A DNA stretch of 64,000 nt from Cyanobacterium sp. HL-69 (GTDB taxonomy: Bacteria; Cyanobacteriota; Cyanobacteriia; Cyanobacteriales; Cyanobacteriaceae). The notes below the pieces were generated by a model. The model did no database searches, was not told the DNA's origin, and saw nothing but the letters and a program-made list of their open reading frames with translations. Both the position numbers and the translations under genes were made by a program. Positions 1 to 8,055 of the stretch are shown piece by piece. The first letter of the stretch is position 1. Each line of letters starts with the position of its first letter. The stretch spans positions 682,001-746,000 of the forward strand of contig CP024912.1 in the NCBI GenBank assembly GCA_002813895.1, in the 5' to 3' direction.

Positions 1-1
1 A

Positions 2-136
2 GGCACCGTGCGCACCGTCATGAATTTGCCCGATAGTTACTGCTCCAACCATTCCTTAGAAGTGATAGCAGGAATCAAAGAAAAAGACTGTAAAATATTA
101 TTACAACAATGGTTCAAAACTAAAAGAAACCTGTAG
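2..136 (+). CDS. C-terminal end of an unidentified protein (cut by window edge)
   Basis: An open frame enters from the left edge and ends at a TAG at 134-136, giving 44 residues that finish in ILLQQWFKTKRNL. The composition is that of an ordinary soluble protein, with two cysteines and a basic tail. I do not recognise the family from this short end. It lies about 110 bases before dps on the same strand. No strong hairpin separates them, so read-through into dps cannot be excluded. That the frame is coding is an inference from its openness and residue make-up only. Confidence 0.45.
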   Translation, partial: GTVRTVMNLPDSYCSNHSLEVIAGIKEKDCKILLQQWFKTKRNL

Positions 137-244
137 AGTTTGCAGTTTGGGGTAAATATTTGTTAAGGTGAAAAAGGTAAGTAGCTAATTGTAAGCTATA
201 CACCATAAGAAATAGCAATAATTTACTAGGAGAATAATACATAT

Positions 245-730
245 ATGGGAACCCATTTATATAGTACCCGTTTAGACTTAAACGAAGAAGTCCGTGACAA
301 AGTCGCAACCTTATTAAACCAAACCTTAGCCACCACCCTAGATCTCAAAACCCACACAAAACAAGCCCATTGGAACGTAAAAGGTAAAGACTTTTACCAA
401 CTTCATAACTTTTTCGATGAAATGGCAGGAGAATTAGAAGGGTATGTGGACATGGTAGCCGAAAGGGTAACAGCCTTAGCATCTGTGGCTCTTGGTACTG
501 CAAAAGTAGCCGCCACCAATTCTGTCTTAGAAGAATATCCTCTAACCGCAGTGACAGGAGAAGAACATTTAAAGGCTTTAGCCGATAGATATGCCGCCTA
601 TGGCGCCCACTTAAGAAAAGCCATTGACATAACCGATGGATTAGGGGATGCTGATACTGCCGACTTATACACCGAAATTTCTCGTACCATCGATATGCGT
701 CTTTGGTTTATCGAAGCCCATTTACACTAA
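245..730 (+). CDS. dps: Dps family ferritin-like DNA-protection protein
   Basis: A 161-residue protein of the Dps/miniferritin family, which forms 12-subunit shells that oxidise Fe(II) with peroxide and store the iron. All five residues of the inter-subunit ferroxidase site are visible at the spacing of E. coli Dps: H42 (in AHWNVKG), H54, D58, D69 and E73. Length is typical and there is no signal peptide, so it is cytoplasmic. The ATG is preceded by AGGAG at 228-232, twelve bases upstream. A possible -10 (TATACA, 197-202) lies in the 108-base leader but I see no matching -35. The next gene converges on it. The dps call is firm; whether this paralogue binds DNA cannot be read from the sequence. 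Confidence 0.93.
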   Translation: MGTHLYSTRLDLNEEVRDKVATLLNQTLATTLDLKTHTKQAHWNVKGKDFYQLHNFFDEMAGELEGYVDMVAERVTALASVALGTAKVAATNSVLEEYPLTAVTGEEHLKALADRYAAYGAHLRKAIDITDGLGDADTADLYTEISRTIDMRLWFIEAHLH

Positions 731-753
731 GGTTAGTGATGAGGGTTGTGGTC

Positions 754-767
754 AATAATTAATTATT
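754..767. terminator. Perfect 14-bp AT palindrome between convergent genes
   Basis: AATAATTAATTATT reads the same on both strands and lies between the end of dps and the end of the convergent binding-protein gene, overlapping the latter's stop codon. It could form a weak hairpin and serve both directions, but it has no GC stem, so a terminator role is only a guess. Confidence 0.25.
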
Positions 768-2373
768 TACGATGGATGGTTTTAAATTCAAACTTATAAC
801 CATTTTCACTCAACCCCTCAAAGTCTGGAACTATTTGCACTAGGGGGATTTGTAACAAACTATCTTTTTCTTTTCCATAGTCCGATAGTTTAATGCCCTC
901 TTGTAATAGTTTATTTAAATTTCCTCGATGGGGATTAAGAGTCATAGCACTGACAACTTCTTGAAAAATATTATAAACTAACTCCTCATTCCATCCCTCC
1001 ATCATCTGCCCATGGACAACAACATCAGAAGAAAATCCCCAAGGTAAAGCCATAACCATTTGATCCACCGCCTCGGCTCCTTCGGTTAGGGTGTTATCAT
1101 TAAATAAATTTTCGCTACTTAAAATCGGTAAAAAATAATTGTTTTCCTTGGCAATGTTGATGGCTTCAGAAAGTCGATTTTGCCCCAATGCCATCACTAT
1201 CGTATTCGCTCCCGTAACGGTTTTTAATGTTTCTTCGGGGGTAGAATTTTGACTCACATCTACTTCTACTATTACATTACCCTGCCACAGAGGTAAGTTT
1301 TCGATGATGGCTGACTTAAACTTGATACTATCATCATCCTGAGAGTCGTAAAATATAATCCCGTTAGGAGGAGAATTGAGACTGTTACCATAATTCAATA
1401 AAGCCTGAGTTGCCATGGTTAAGTAAATATCCTGCCGATTTTCTGGCTCAATGATTTGTAACTCTTCTTCTTGTTGCTTCCATTGAATATTCATGGGAGA
1501 AATGACTCCCAAACCCTGCTCTTGATAGATCGATAAAGCTAAATAACTATTCGCATCCAGACGATAATCTATTATTCCTAGAATGTTATTAGCATTGAGG
1601 ATATTTTGGCTCAAGGTTTCTATGTCTGCACCCTGATAATTAACTATTACCACTTCTAATAATCTTTGGTCATCATTACTGGGTTGTTGGTTAAACTCTT
1701 TTTGATAACGGGCGACCCCAGAGAGTAAATTTATATCTTTTTCCATGTTGCCTGTAATAGTAATGGCGAAGGTGAGGGGATTTCCACGACTATGGGCGAT
1801 CGCATTTTGCTGGTATATTTGAGCCTCATAATCATCCCCATTATCCTCTATATATTCCCCATAAAGGGCGATCGCCCTTTGCCAATGCCCCCGCCCAAAA
1901 GCATCAGCGCCCGAACGTTTGAGAGGATTAACCTCAAAAAAAATTTTTTCCCCCTGACTAATAAAATTATTTCCATCTTTAGAAACCAAACCCACAGATA
2001 AATTATTGCTATATTCCCCCAAAATTCTTTGATTTAAAATAACCATCGATAAATTAGTTAAAATTATTCCCAAAATCGTTCCTAAAATTAAAAATCTCCA
2101 ACCAACACCAACACTTTTATCTCTCAACAAAAAAGCAACCAAAGAAAAAATATTTTCAGAATCATCAATCTCTTTTTTATTCAACTCAACTTGTCCTACC
2201 CTCGTCTCATCAGACCCACTAAAAACAGATTTTCCCGCCTCCCTAGGCAAAAAACAAATAGGACAAATATCAGTGAAATTTTCCACCACCTGATGATTTC
2301 CAAGACAAAGGGGATAATCCTGATTATTTTTCGCCATACCATCACAAATCCAAGGACGTAAAACAGTAGCCAT
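763..2373 (-). CDS. Membrane-anchored protein with periplasmic-binding (type 1) fold and N-terminal cysteine cluster
   Basis: About 536 residues. The N-terminus carries CxxC-like cysteines (WICDG, LCLGN, ICPICF) that look like a small metal-binding knob. A single hydrophobic segment of about 22 residues (FLILGTILGIILTNLSMVIL) follows near residue 95. The remaining ~400 residues resemble the ligand-binding domain of branched-chain amino-acid ABC transporters and ANF receptors (VARYQKEFN, LGVISP, NGIIFYDSQ, ANTIVMALGQ). A tethered, cytoplasm-in/periplasm-out topology is inferred. A longer frame begins at a TTG (2398-2400), but the internal ATG at 2371-2373 is the better start; neither has a clear ribosome site. 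No permease or ATPase is adjacent, so it is more likely a sensor or orphan receptor than a transporter part. It is divergent from pilM. Confidence 0.65.
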   Translation of the reverse strand: MATVLRPWICDGMAKNNQDYPLCLGNHQVVENFTDICPICFLPREAGKSVFSGSDETRVGQVELNKKEIDDSENIFSLVAFLLRDKSVGVGWRFLILGTILGIILTNLSMVILNQRILGEYSNNLSVGLVSKDGNNFISQGEKIFFEVNPLKRSGADAFGRGHWQRAIALYGEYIEDNGDDYEAQIYQQNAIAHSRGNPLTFAITITGNMEKDINLLSGVARYQKEFNQQPSNDDQRLLEVVIVNYQGADIETLSQNILNANNILGIIDYRLDANSYLALSIYQEQGLGVISPMNIQWKQQEEELQIIEPENRQDIYLTMATQALLNYGNSLNSPPNGIIFYDSQDDDSIKFKSAIIENLPLWQGNVIVEVDVSQNSTPEETLKTVTGANTIVMALGQNRLSEAINIAKENNYFLPILSSENLFNDNTLTEGAEAVDQMVMALPWGFSSDVVVHGQMMEGWNEELVYNIFQEVVSAMTLNPHRGNLNKLLQEGIKLSDYGKEKDSLLQIPLVQIVPDFEGLSENGYKFEFKTIHRK

Positions 2374-2595
2374 AAAAAATTGTTGAAGATAGCTTACCAA
2401 ACAAGTTATATGTACATATTAGTATCAAATCATTTTCCAGTAAAAAAAATTAATAGGACTTTTTTCTCAATGTTTATATAATCTTGGATAAGCTAAATAA
2501 AAAAACTTGGAAAGAATCGCAGAAAAAACTTAAAATAAAATAAATTATTAAAAAAAATCCCTTATTAAGTAAAAATACGTAAAAATCAAAATAAA

Positions 2596-3711
2596 ATGGT
2601 AGGTTTTTTAAGCAATTTACTGGGAGGACAAGGAAAAGGAGTAGGGATAGAAATTAATCCCGATCGCATTTCCTTGGCACAAGTAAGCAAAAAAGGGCAA
2701 CAATATAAACTTCTCAAATATCAATCTCTGGAAGTACCCGAAGAAATATTTGAAGAAGGACAAATAAAAGACTCCGAAGCCCTTGCCGAATTGATCGAAC
2801 AACTGCTCAAAGAAGCAAAAATCAAACCCAAACAAGTGGCCACATCAGTGCCGATGAGAGAATCGATCATCAGAATTTTGCCCATTCCCGCAGAATTAAA
2901 TGATCAAGAACTCAAAGACACAGTTTTAAATCATGAAGCTAGTCTGTATCTACCCTATCCCAAAGAAGAAGTAGATCTTGACTATCAAAAACTAGGTTAC
3001 TTCGTAGATGATAGTGACGGCATCGAAAAAGTCCAAGTTTTACTGGTGGCTACCCGTAAAGAAAACACCGATCTTTACCTAGAAACATTCCAACAAGCGG
3101 GAATGGATATTAAAGTCCTAGAAATAAATAGTTTCTCCCTCATTAGAACCCTCAAACCACAACTACAGCAGTTTAGCGCCAGTGAAGCAGTTGTATTAGT
3201 TGACATTGAATTTGACAGTACCGAAATCGCCATCATTGTCGAAGGAGTACCCCAATTTTCCCGTACCGTACCCATCGGCACTTATCAAATGCAGATTGCC
3301 CTAGCTCAAGCCATGAATCTGCCCACCTCTAAAAATACCGAAATTCTCCAAGATATTACCATTCCTAACAATCCCGACCAAACCTCCACTAGCAGCACCA
3401 GTAGCCAAACTTGGATTAACCCCGGTATGGATTCATTGTTGAGAGTATTAGGGGAATTGGTGGACGAATTAAGGCGATCGGTTAACTTTTATATCAACCA
3501 AAGCGGAGATGTAGAAGTTGTGCAAATTTTGATCGCAGGCCCCGGAGCTGGACTGGCTCAAATTGACGAATTTTTCACCAAAAAACTTAATATTCCAGCC
3601 ACCCTCTTTGATCCCGTAACATCATTAGGAATTACAATGAAAGAGGAATTATCAGGTATGGAAAGATACGGTTTAGGAACAGTGTTGGGTTTAGCCATGA
3701 GGATGAATTAG
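2596..3711 (+). CDS. pilM: Type IV pilus assembly protein PilM
   Basis: A 371-residue actin-like (ASKHA) ATPase on the cytoplasmic side of the type IV pilus alignment complex. The N-terminus has the usual GVGIEINPDRISLAQV strand pair, followed by TSVPMRESIIRILPIP and LVDIEFDSTEIAI, all typical of PilM. A serine/threonine-rich loop near residues 255-265 (STSSTSS) precedes the second lobe, which contains QILIAGPGAGLAQID. It heads pilM-N-O-Q; the gap to pilN is 3 bases, so the two are surely co-transcribed. A -10-like TATAAT (2477-2482) lies 114 bases upstream without a recognisable -35. PilM binds the N-terminal INxL-type motif of PilN, which is present in the next gene. Confidence 0.93.
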   Translation: MVGFLSNLLGGQGKGVGIEINPDRISLAQVSKKGQQYKLLKYQSLEVPEEIFEEGQIKDSEALAELIEQLLKEAKIKPKQVATSVPMRESIIRILPIPAELNDQELKDTVLNHEASLYLPYPKEEVDLDYQKLGYFVDDSDGIEKVQVLLVATRKENTDLYLETFQQAGMDIKVLEINSFSLIRTLKPQLQQFSASEAVVLVDIEFDSTEIAIIVEGVPQFSRTVPIGTYQMQIALAQAMNLPTSKNTEILQDITIPNNPDQTSTSSTSSQTWINPGMDSLLRVLGELVDELRRSVNFYINQSGDVEVVQILIAGPGAGLAQIDEFFTKKLNIPATLFDPVTSLGITMKEELSGMERYGLGTVLGLAMRMN

Positions 3712-3714
3712 ATT

Positions 3715-4539
3715 ATGCACAATATTGACATTAACTTTCTTAAAGAAAGAAAACAAGATGCCATCACTCAGGTAGGTAAAACCGCTGGTTTTAAGAAAGA
3801 AACCACCATGGCGGAGAGAATCCCCATTTTTATTGGTTCGGGGGTTGCGGTGTTCCTCATCGCCGCGGTGGGGGGAGCTTCTTTGTTGCTCAATAATCAA
3901 AAAACATCCACTGAAGCTAGTATTGGTCAATTAGAGTCAGAAATTCAAAGACTACAGGGACAAAACGCCGAAGTTAATCAAATTCAACAGGAGATTGATA
4001 ATATTAATGGGCAGGTGGGGATTTTGGTGAGTGTTTTTGATGAGATTAAACCTTGGTCCGCTATGTTGCGGGAGATTTCGTTTTTAACACCCCCCAATGT
4101 CCAAATTCAATCGATCACTCAATCAGGAAGTAGGGGACTTACCATTGCTGGTTTTGCTGATTCCTATGATGATGTAAACGATTTTATGTTAACTCTCAAG
4201 GCTTCTAGTTTTCTTAATGGTAATGAAACTCGCCTGACTAGCACCAGTTTAACCGAAAACCCCAGTACTGTAGCCACTAGCCGAGCGCAACTGGAGGCTG
4301 CCGATGGTGATGAACCTGTAGCCGCTAATGATAGTTTGATCATTTCCTTGGGTCAGGTTGTATCTTTTAATATCACTACCGAAATTAATGATGTTCCATC
4401 TACGGAATTGGTTAATTTACTGGATAGTCGAGGGGCGATCGGTTTGGTGAGCCGTATTGAGGCTTTAAGACAATTGGGGGCTTTAGATATTGAACCCATT
4501 GTACAAGAACAACCCGCTGAAGAAGAAACTACTCAATAA
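3715..4539 (+). CDS. pilN: Type IV pilus inner-membrane protein PilN
   Basis: 274 residues. It starts with the short cytoplasmic PilM-binding motif DINFLKERK, then a transmembrane helix at about 37-60 (IFIGSGVAVFLIAAVGGASLLL). A periplasmic coiled coil follows (~65-100, rich in Q/E/N), then a ferredoxin-like domain. It pairs with PilO to link PilM to the secretin PilQ. Length is somewhat above the ~200 residues of proteobacterial PilN because of a loop of small and acidic residues around 185-205 and a C-terminal extension ending EEETTQ. It sits 3 bases after pilM and 20 bases before pilO. Confidence 0.9.
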   Translation: MHNIDINFLKERKQDAITQVGKTAGFKKETTMAERIPIFIGSGVAVFLIAAVGGASLLLNNQKTSTEASIGQLESEIQRLQGQNAEVNQIQQEIDNINGQVGILVSVFDEIKPWSAMLREISFLTPPNVQIQSITQSGSRGLTIAGFADSYDDVNDFMLTLKASSFLNGNETRLTSTSLTENPSTVATSRAQLEAADGDEPVAANDSLIISLGQVVSFNITTEINDVPSTELVNLLDSRGAIGLVSRIEALRQLGALDIEPIVQEQPAEEETTQ

Positions 4540-4559
4540 CTAATAACAAAGGAGGAATT

Positions 4560-5327
4560 ATGACTACATCTTTCACCACTACCGAAGATTTTGGCGATGA
4601 GGCAGAGGGTTTTGGCCCGGAGTCAAACTATCCAGAAGTATTTGGTATAATTTTTACCCCAAAGGCAACGGGGATTACTATAGGCGTGGTGGGCTTTATC
4701 ATTGCCGCTTTTTTGGGCTGGACGCAATTACGCCCTGTAAGTGAGGAGTTATCGACCTTACGAGCAGAAAAAAGTGAGAAAGAAGGACAGCTTAATCAAT
4801 TGAGCGAGAGTGATTTAGAACAAAGAATCACTACGAAGCGAGGGGAATTAGAACAGGCAGAAAATCTAAAAGTTCAGGTGGAAAGTTTGTTCGCCCAAGA
4901 GCGCACCTTAGAGACTGTTTTATTGGACTTGAATCAATTTGTTAATAGTTCTAATGTCACTATGACCAGTTATACTCCTTCGGGGGATAGGGCTGCGGTA
5001 AGTGATGATAGTTTTGGACAGATTGCTATTAATAATATTCAAGTTAAAAGTTATAATCTCAACCTAGAAGGTAGTTTTTCTAATTTAATATCTTTTGTGC
5101 AAGATTTGGAAAGATTGCAACCTTTTTTGGTGGTGCAAAATTTTAATGCCACGGTTTCTACCCCCCAGCAGTATTTGTTGGAAAATAATCAGGTTTTTCC
5201 TTTTGGTTCTCCCGAACTCAGTACCACTATTACTATTAGTGCTTTATTTTCTGATGTTCAAGATATTGCTCCCCCAGCAGAAGAAGGAGAAGCTACAGAA
5301 GGAGCCACGGAGGAAACTACTGAATAA
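4560..5327 (+). CDS. pilO: Type IV pilus inner-membrane protein PilO
   Basis: 255 residues with a cytoplasmic acidic N-terminus, a transmembrane helix near 38-57 (GITIGVVGFIIAAFLGW), a coiled coil (~60-115) and a periplasmic domain that would pair with PilN. It starts after an excellent ribosome site (AAAGGAGG, ending about 5 bases before the ATG). The acidic, Glu/Thr-rich tail after about residue 235 (PPAEEGEATEGATEE) is of the same kind as the PilN tail. Its place in pilM-N-O-Q makes the call firm even though PilO sequences diverge strongly. Confidence 0.88.
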   Translation: MTTSFTTTEDFGDEAEGFGPESNYPEVFGIIFTPKATGITIGVVGFIIAAFLGWTQLRPVSEELSTLRAEKSEKEGQLNQLSESDLEQRITTKRGELEQAENLKVQVESLFAQERTLETVLLDLNQFVNSSNVTMTSYTPSGDRAAVSDDSFGQIAINNIQVKSYNLNLEGSFSNLISFVQDLERLQPFLVVQNFNATVSTPQQYLLENNQVFPFGSPELSTTITISALFSDVQDIAPPAEEGEATEGATEETTE

Positions 5328-5402
5328 TTTTTTTTAGGTTTACTGTCTGAGCATTTTTTTATAATTATTTTTTAACCCCATTGTGTGTAGGAGTTTAATT
5401 TC

Positions 5403-7589
5403 ATGAGTTTATTGTCTTCCCGTCAAGTTCGGTTTGTTAGTAGCACCGTTGCAATTCTTCTTGGTTATCAGTCATGGGCGATCGCCTCCCCTAACCGCCA
5501 TAATGCCCCCCCTAATGACCTCGTACCCCTACTACTAGCCCAAAATAACGAAGTATTATTTCCCAACCCTGACGTACGCATCGACGGGCAACCCGTACGT
5601 CCCACAAACATTGAAGCGGCTCCCCCTTTCCAACAAAGAGCAGTAGCTCCGCCTACTGGTGATATATCCGTTTCCAATACCGATATTAGCACTCAAAATG
5701 TAAATCTTGGAACCACTGCTGTCGTTCCTCGCTTAGTTCTTCGGGATGCTCCCCTTGATGAAGTTTTAAAAATACTTGCCCGTGCCGCTGGTCTGAGTAT
5801 TATGTTTGATTATTCTAAAGCACAAGAACAAGGAGAAGGGGCATCAATACTTAGAGAACTTATTACTATTGATTTGGAGGGGGAAAGAGTACAGGATATA
5901 TTTAATAATCTTTTAAAACTTAATCGTCTCGAAGCCTATAGACAAGGTAACACAATTTTTGTGGGTGAAAGTTTACCTTATTCTGTTAATGACACCATTA
6001 GTCGCACCCTTAGAGTTAATCAAGCAAATGCTGGTACTCTTGCCGCTCAACTAGCCCTTGCCGGTGCTACAGTTCAAGAAGTATCAGAAATTTTTCAAGA
6101 AGAAAGAAATGCTGAAGGTGTTTTGATTGGTAGAACTGTTACAGGCAGGGAAATTAGACCGTTAAGTGCCGCTGATAATCAGGCTAATCAAGGAACTCCT
6201 TTACCTTTGAGAAGGCTAAGTGCTACCGTGGATGAGAGAACCAATGCGATTACTCTCACAGGAACTCCAGATCAAGTAAGAATTGCCAGTAACTTAATTC
6301 TTCAATCAGATGTGAGATTAAGACAAGTTGCTGTTAACGTCCGTATTGTAGATGTCCAATTAGACCAAGGCACCAGCTTCGGCTCTAGTTTTTCCTTTGG
6401 AGTTGATAACACAGGTATCGTACAAGATGGAGGAACAGGAGTAATCAACTTTGGAACTAGAGATCAGAATGTGAGTTCTGAGGATTTTCGTATAGGTCCT
6501 GATGGTAACTTAATTCCTGGCTTTGATGAGTCGATTATCATTACAGAAGGATTCACCAGAGATTTAGCTCAAACTTTAACAGAATCTTTAGCTAATGATC
6601 TGACTTCAACGAACAATGATGATTTAAACCGCACCTTCCAAGACACTATTGATAGAACCCTTGGGCAATTTGGTAATAATACAGCTTTTAACCGAGATCA
6701 AGCGGAAGATTTACAAAGAGCTTTAGTTAATAACCTTGCCAGAACCATTACTGAATCTAACGTTAATAATGATACGACTAACATAACTGATAACATTAGT
6801 CGTAACGTAGTGAGAACCCTACAGGGTTTACCCATCGGAAGTCCTCGTTCTGGTCGTATTTCTCCTTTTGGCAGTGACTTCAACCCCGCACAGCCGGGGG
6901 TAGGTGCTGCTACAACCCCCGGAAGAAATTTTAACCTTCCCCAAGCCTTCCTTGCTCAAATTCGCTCTAGTATTAGCTCAGGTAACGCCAAAATCTTGAC
7001 AGATCCCACTCTTGTAGTACAGGAAAGCCAAACAGGAAGTGTTTCTTTGGTTGAAAATGTTGTGACTAGTGTATTAACGGAGGTTGATGTAGAAAGTGGC
7101 GTGAGAACTGTTACCCCAGTCATTGAACCAGCAGGACTTAATCTATCAGTGCAAGTTGATCGTATTGATGATAACGGATTTATCAGTTTATTAGTCAATC
7201 CCAGTATCAGCGCTCCAGGTAACCCTCAAATATTCGATAGTGGTGGCGGTGCTAGTAACGTTATTACTCCCTTGGTGGAAAGAAGTGTCTCTTCTGGCTT
7301 AATTCGCCTTCGGGATGGTCAAACTTTGATTCTTTCAGGTATTATTCAGGATGCTGAACGGGTACAAGTATCTAAAATTCCTATCCTCGGAGATTTACCC
7401 CTCATTGGTAGTTTATTTCGTTCTACTTTTACAGATAAAACCAGATCTGAGGTTATTGTTATGTTAACACCCCAAATTCTAAATGACTCGGAAGGTTACA
7501 GTGGTATGGGATACCAATATACTCCTAGTGCAGAAACGGGACAAATTCTCAGAAATCGTGGGGTAAATATTCCAGGAAGTCCTTTTTAA
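5403..7589 (+). CDS. pilQ: Type IV pilus secretin PilQ
   Basis: 728 residues; the outer-membrane secretin through which the type IV pilus passes, also needed for DNA uptake in naturally competent cyanobacteria. A signal peptide-like N-terminus is followed by a proline-rich stretch, an STN/secretin N-domain (LVLRDAPLDEVLKILARAAG, ~115-135) and N1-like repeats with the usual LSATVDERTNAITLTGTP. The secretin core contains ILTDPTLVVQESQTGSV and, near the end, LRDGQTLILSGIIQ and KIPILGDLPLIGSLFR. Between the first secretin strands and ILTDPT there is an insert of about 150 residues rich in N, D, T and helical segments. It lies 75 bases after pilO. A hairpin at 7602-7623 follows. Confidence 0.94.
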   Translation: MSLLSSRQVRFVSSTVAILLGYQSWAIASPNRHNAPPNDLVPLLLAQNNEVLFPNPDVRIDGQPVRPTNIEAAPPFQQRAVAPPTGDISVSNTDISTQNVNLGTTAVVPRLVLRDAPLDEVLKILARAAGLSIMFDYSKAQEQGEGASILRELITIDLEGERVQDIFNNLLKLNRLEAYRQGNTIFVGESLPYSVNDTISRTLRVNQANAGTLAAQLALAGATVQEVSEIFQEERNAEGVLIGRTVTGREIRPLSAADNQANQGTPLPLRRLSATVDERTNAITLTGTPDQVRIASNLILQSDVRLRQVAVNVRIVDVQLDQGTSFGSSFSFGVDNTGIVQDGGTGVINFGTRDQNVSSEDFRIGPDGNLIPGFDESIIITEGFTRDLAQTLTESLANDLTSTNNDDLNRTFQDTIDRTLGQFGNNTAFNRDQAEDLQRALVNNLARTITESNVNNDTTNITDNISRNVVRTLQGLPIGSPRSGRISPFGSDFNPAQPGVGAATTPGRNFNLPQAFLAQIRSSISSGNAKILTDPTLVVQESQTGSVSLVENVVTSVLTEVDVESGVRTVTPVIEPAGLNLSVQVDRIDDNGFISLLVNPSISAPGNPQIFDSGGGASNVITPLVERSVSSGLIRLRDGQTLILSGIIQDAERVQVSKIPILGDLPLIGSLFRSTFTDKTRSEVIVMLTPQILNDSEGYSGMGYQYTPSAETGQILRNRGVNIPGSPF

Positions 7590-7601
7590 GGATATTTTAA
7601 G

Positions 7602-7623
7602 ACAAGGGGTTAGATCCCCTTGT
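7602..7623 (+). terminator. Hairpin after pilQ, probable operon terminator
   Basis: ACAAGGGG (7602-7609) and CCCCTTGT (7616-7623) form a perfect 8-bp stem with a 6-base loop, 13 bases after the pilQ stop. The following TTGCGG is not a real T-tract, so termination strength is uncertain, but position and stem quality fit the end of the pilMNOQ operon. Confidence 0.55.
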
Positions 7624-7668
7624 TTGCGGTATTCAAAGGAAACAATTTTTTGTGGAATTATTGAAGTT

Positions 7669-7783
7669 ATACCAAATCCGTAAATAAAAATATACCTTAG
7701 TTCAATTCATTGAACGATAAACTGTTAGCCTTGTAATTCATTGCAAGGCGGGGGTGATGTACTCTACCATTCGGATTTAGTAT
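7669..7783. repeat. MITE-like element, copy 1 (terminal inverted repeats)
   Basis: A 115-bp piece bounded by ATACCAAATCCG (7669-7680) and CGGATTTAGTAT (7772-7783), which are inverted copies with one mismatch. It is flanked by TT on the left and TA on the right. Inside are two small hairpins, TTCAAT-TC-ATTGAA and GCCTTG...CAAGGC. It has no coding capacity. The same termini bound an unrelated-looking 135-bp piece at 33235-33369. Together with the relic at 7834-7978 it fills most of the 466-base gap between pilQ and mgdA. Confidence 0.55.
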
Positions 7784-7833
7784 TAGACATATGAGACGCT
7801 TATGGTGAGCGTTGATATATCTTGTAACATACA

Positions 7834-7978
7834 GAGTCGTATAAAGCTGAATCATATCTGACTTTTGATGAACTGGAGGAAAGTCTTGACTAGGAAAATT
7901 AGTTTTAATTTGATAGTCGAAAAAGAATTAAAAAAACTGGATAAATTAGCTCAAAAAAAGATTCTTATTTGTGGCTAA
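7834..7978 (+). pseudogene. Remnant of a RelE/ParE-type toxin-antitoxin pair
   Basis: A frame without a start codon reads ...SYLTFDELEESLD and stops at 7891-7893; it resembles the C-terminal end of a small antitoxin. Overlapping it by 26 bases, an ATG at 7868 opens a 36-codon frame ending at 7976-7978 (MNWRKVLTRKISFNLIVEKE, then LKKLDKLAQKKILICG). The IVEKELKKLDKLAQKKI part matches how RelE-like toxins begin (first strand, then the basic amphipathic helix), but the catalytic remainder (~60 residues) is missing. The overlap is the usual antitoxin-toxin arrangement. I read it as a decayed pair; the family assignment rests on a short match. Confidence 0.45.
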
Positions 7979-8055
7979 AAATAATTTTGTGCATAAGTCA
8001 CGTTAGAATAAAGAAGATTTTAGGTAAATGGAAGAAAAGGAGCTGATATTTAACT

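Noticed and set aside
1792-2001. Open frame on the plus strand within the binding-protein gene
   Set aside because: It lies wholly inside a convincing gene on the other strand and has no supporting features; the same applies to the other short antisense frames.
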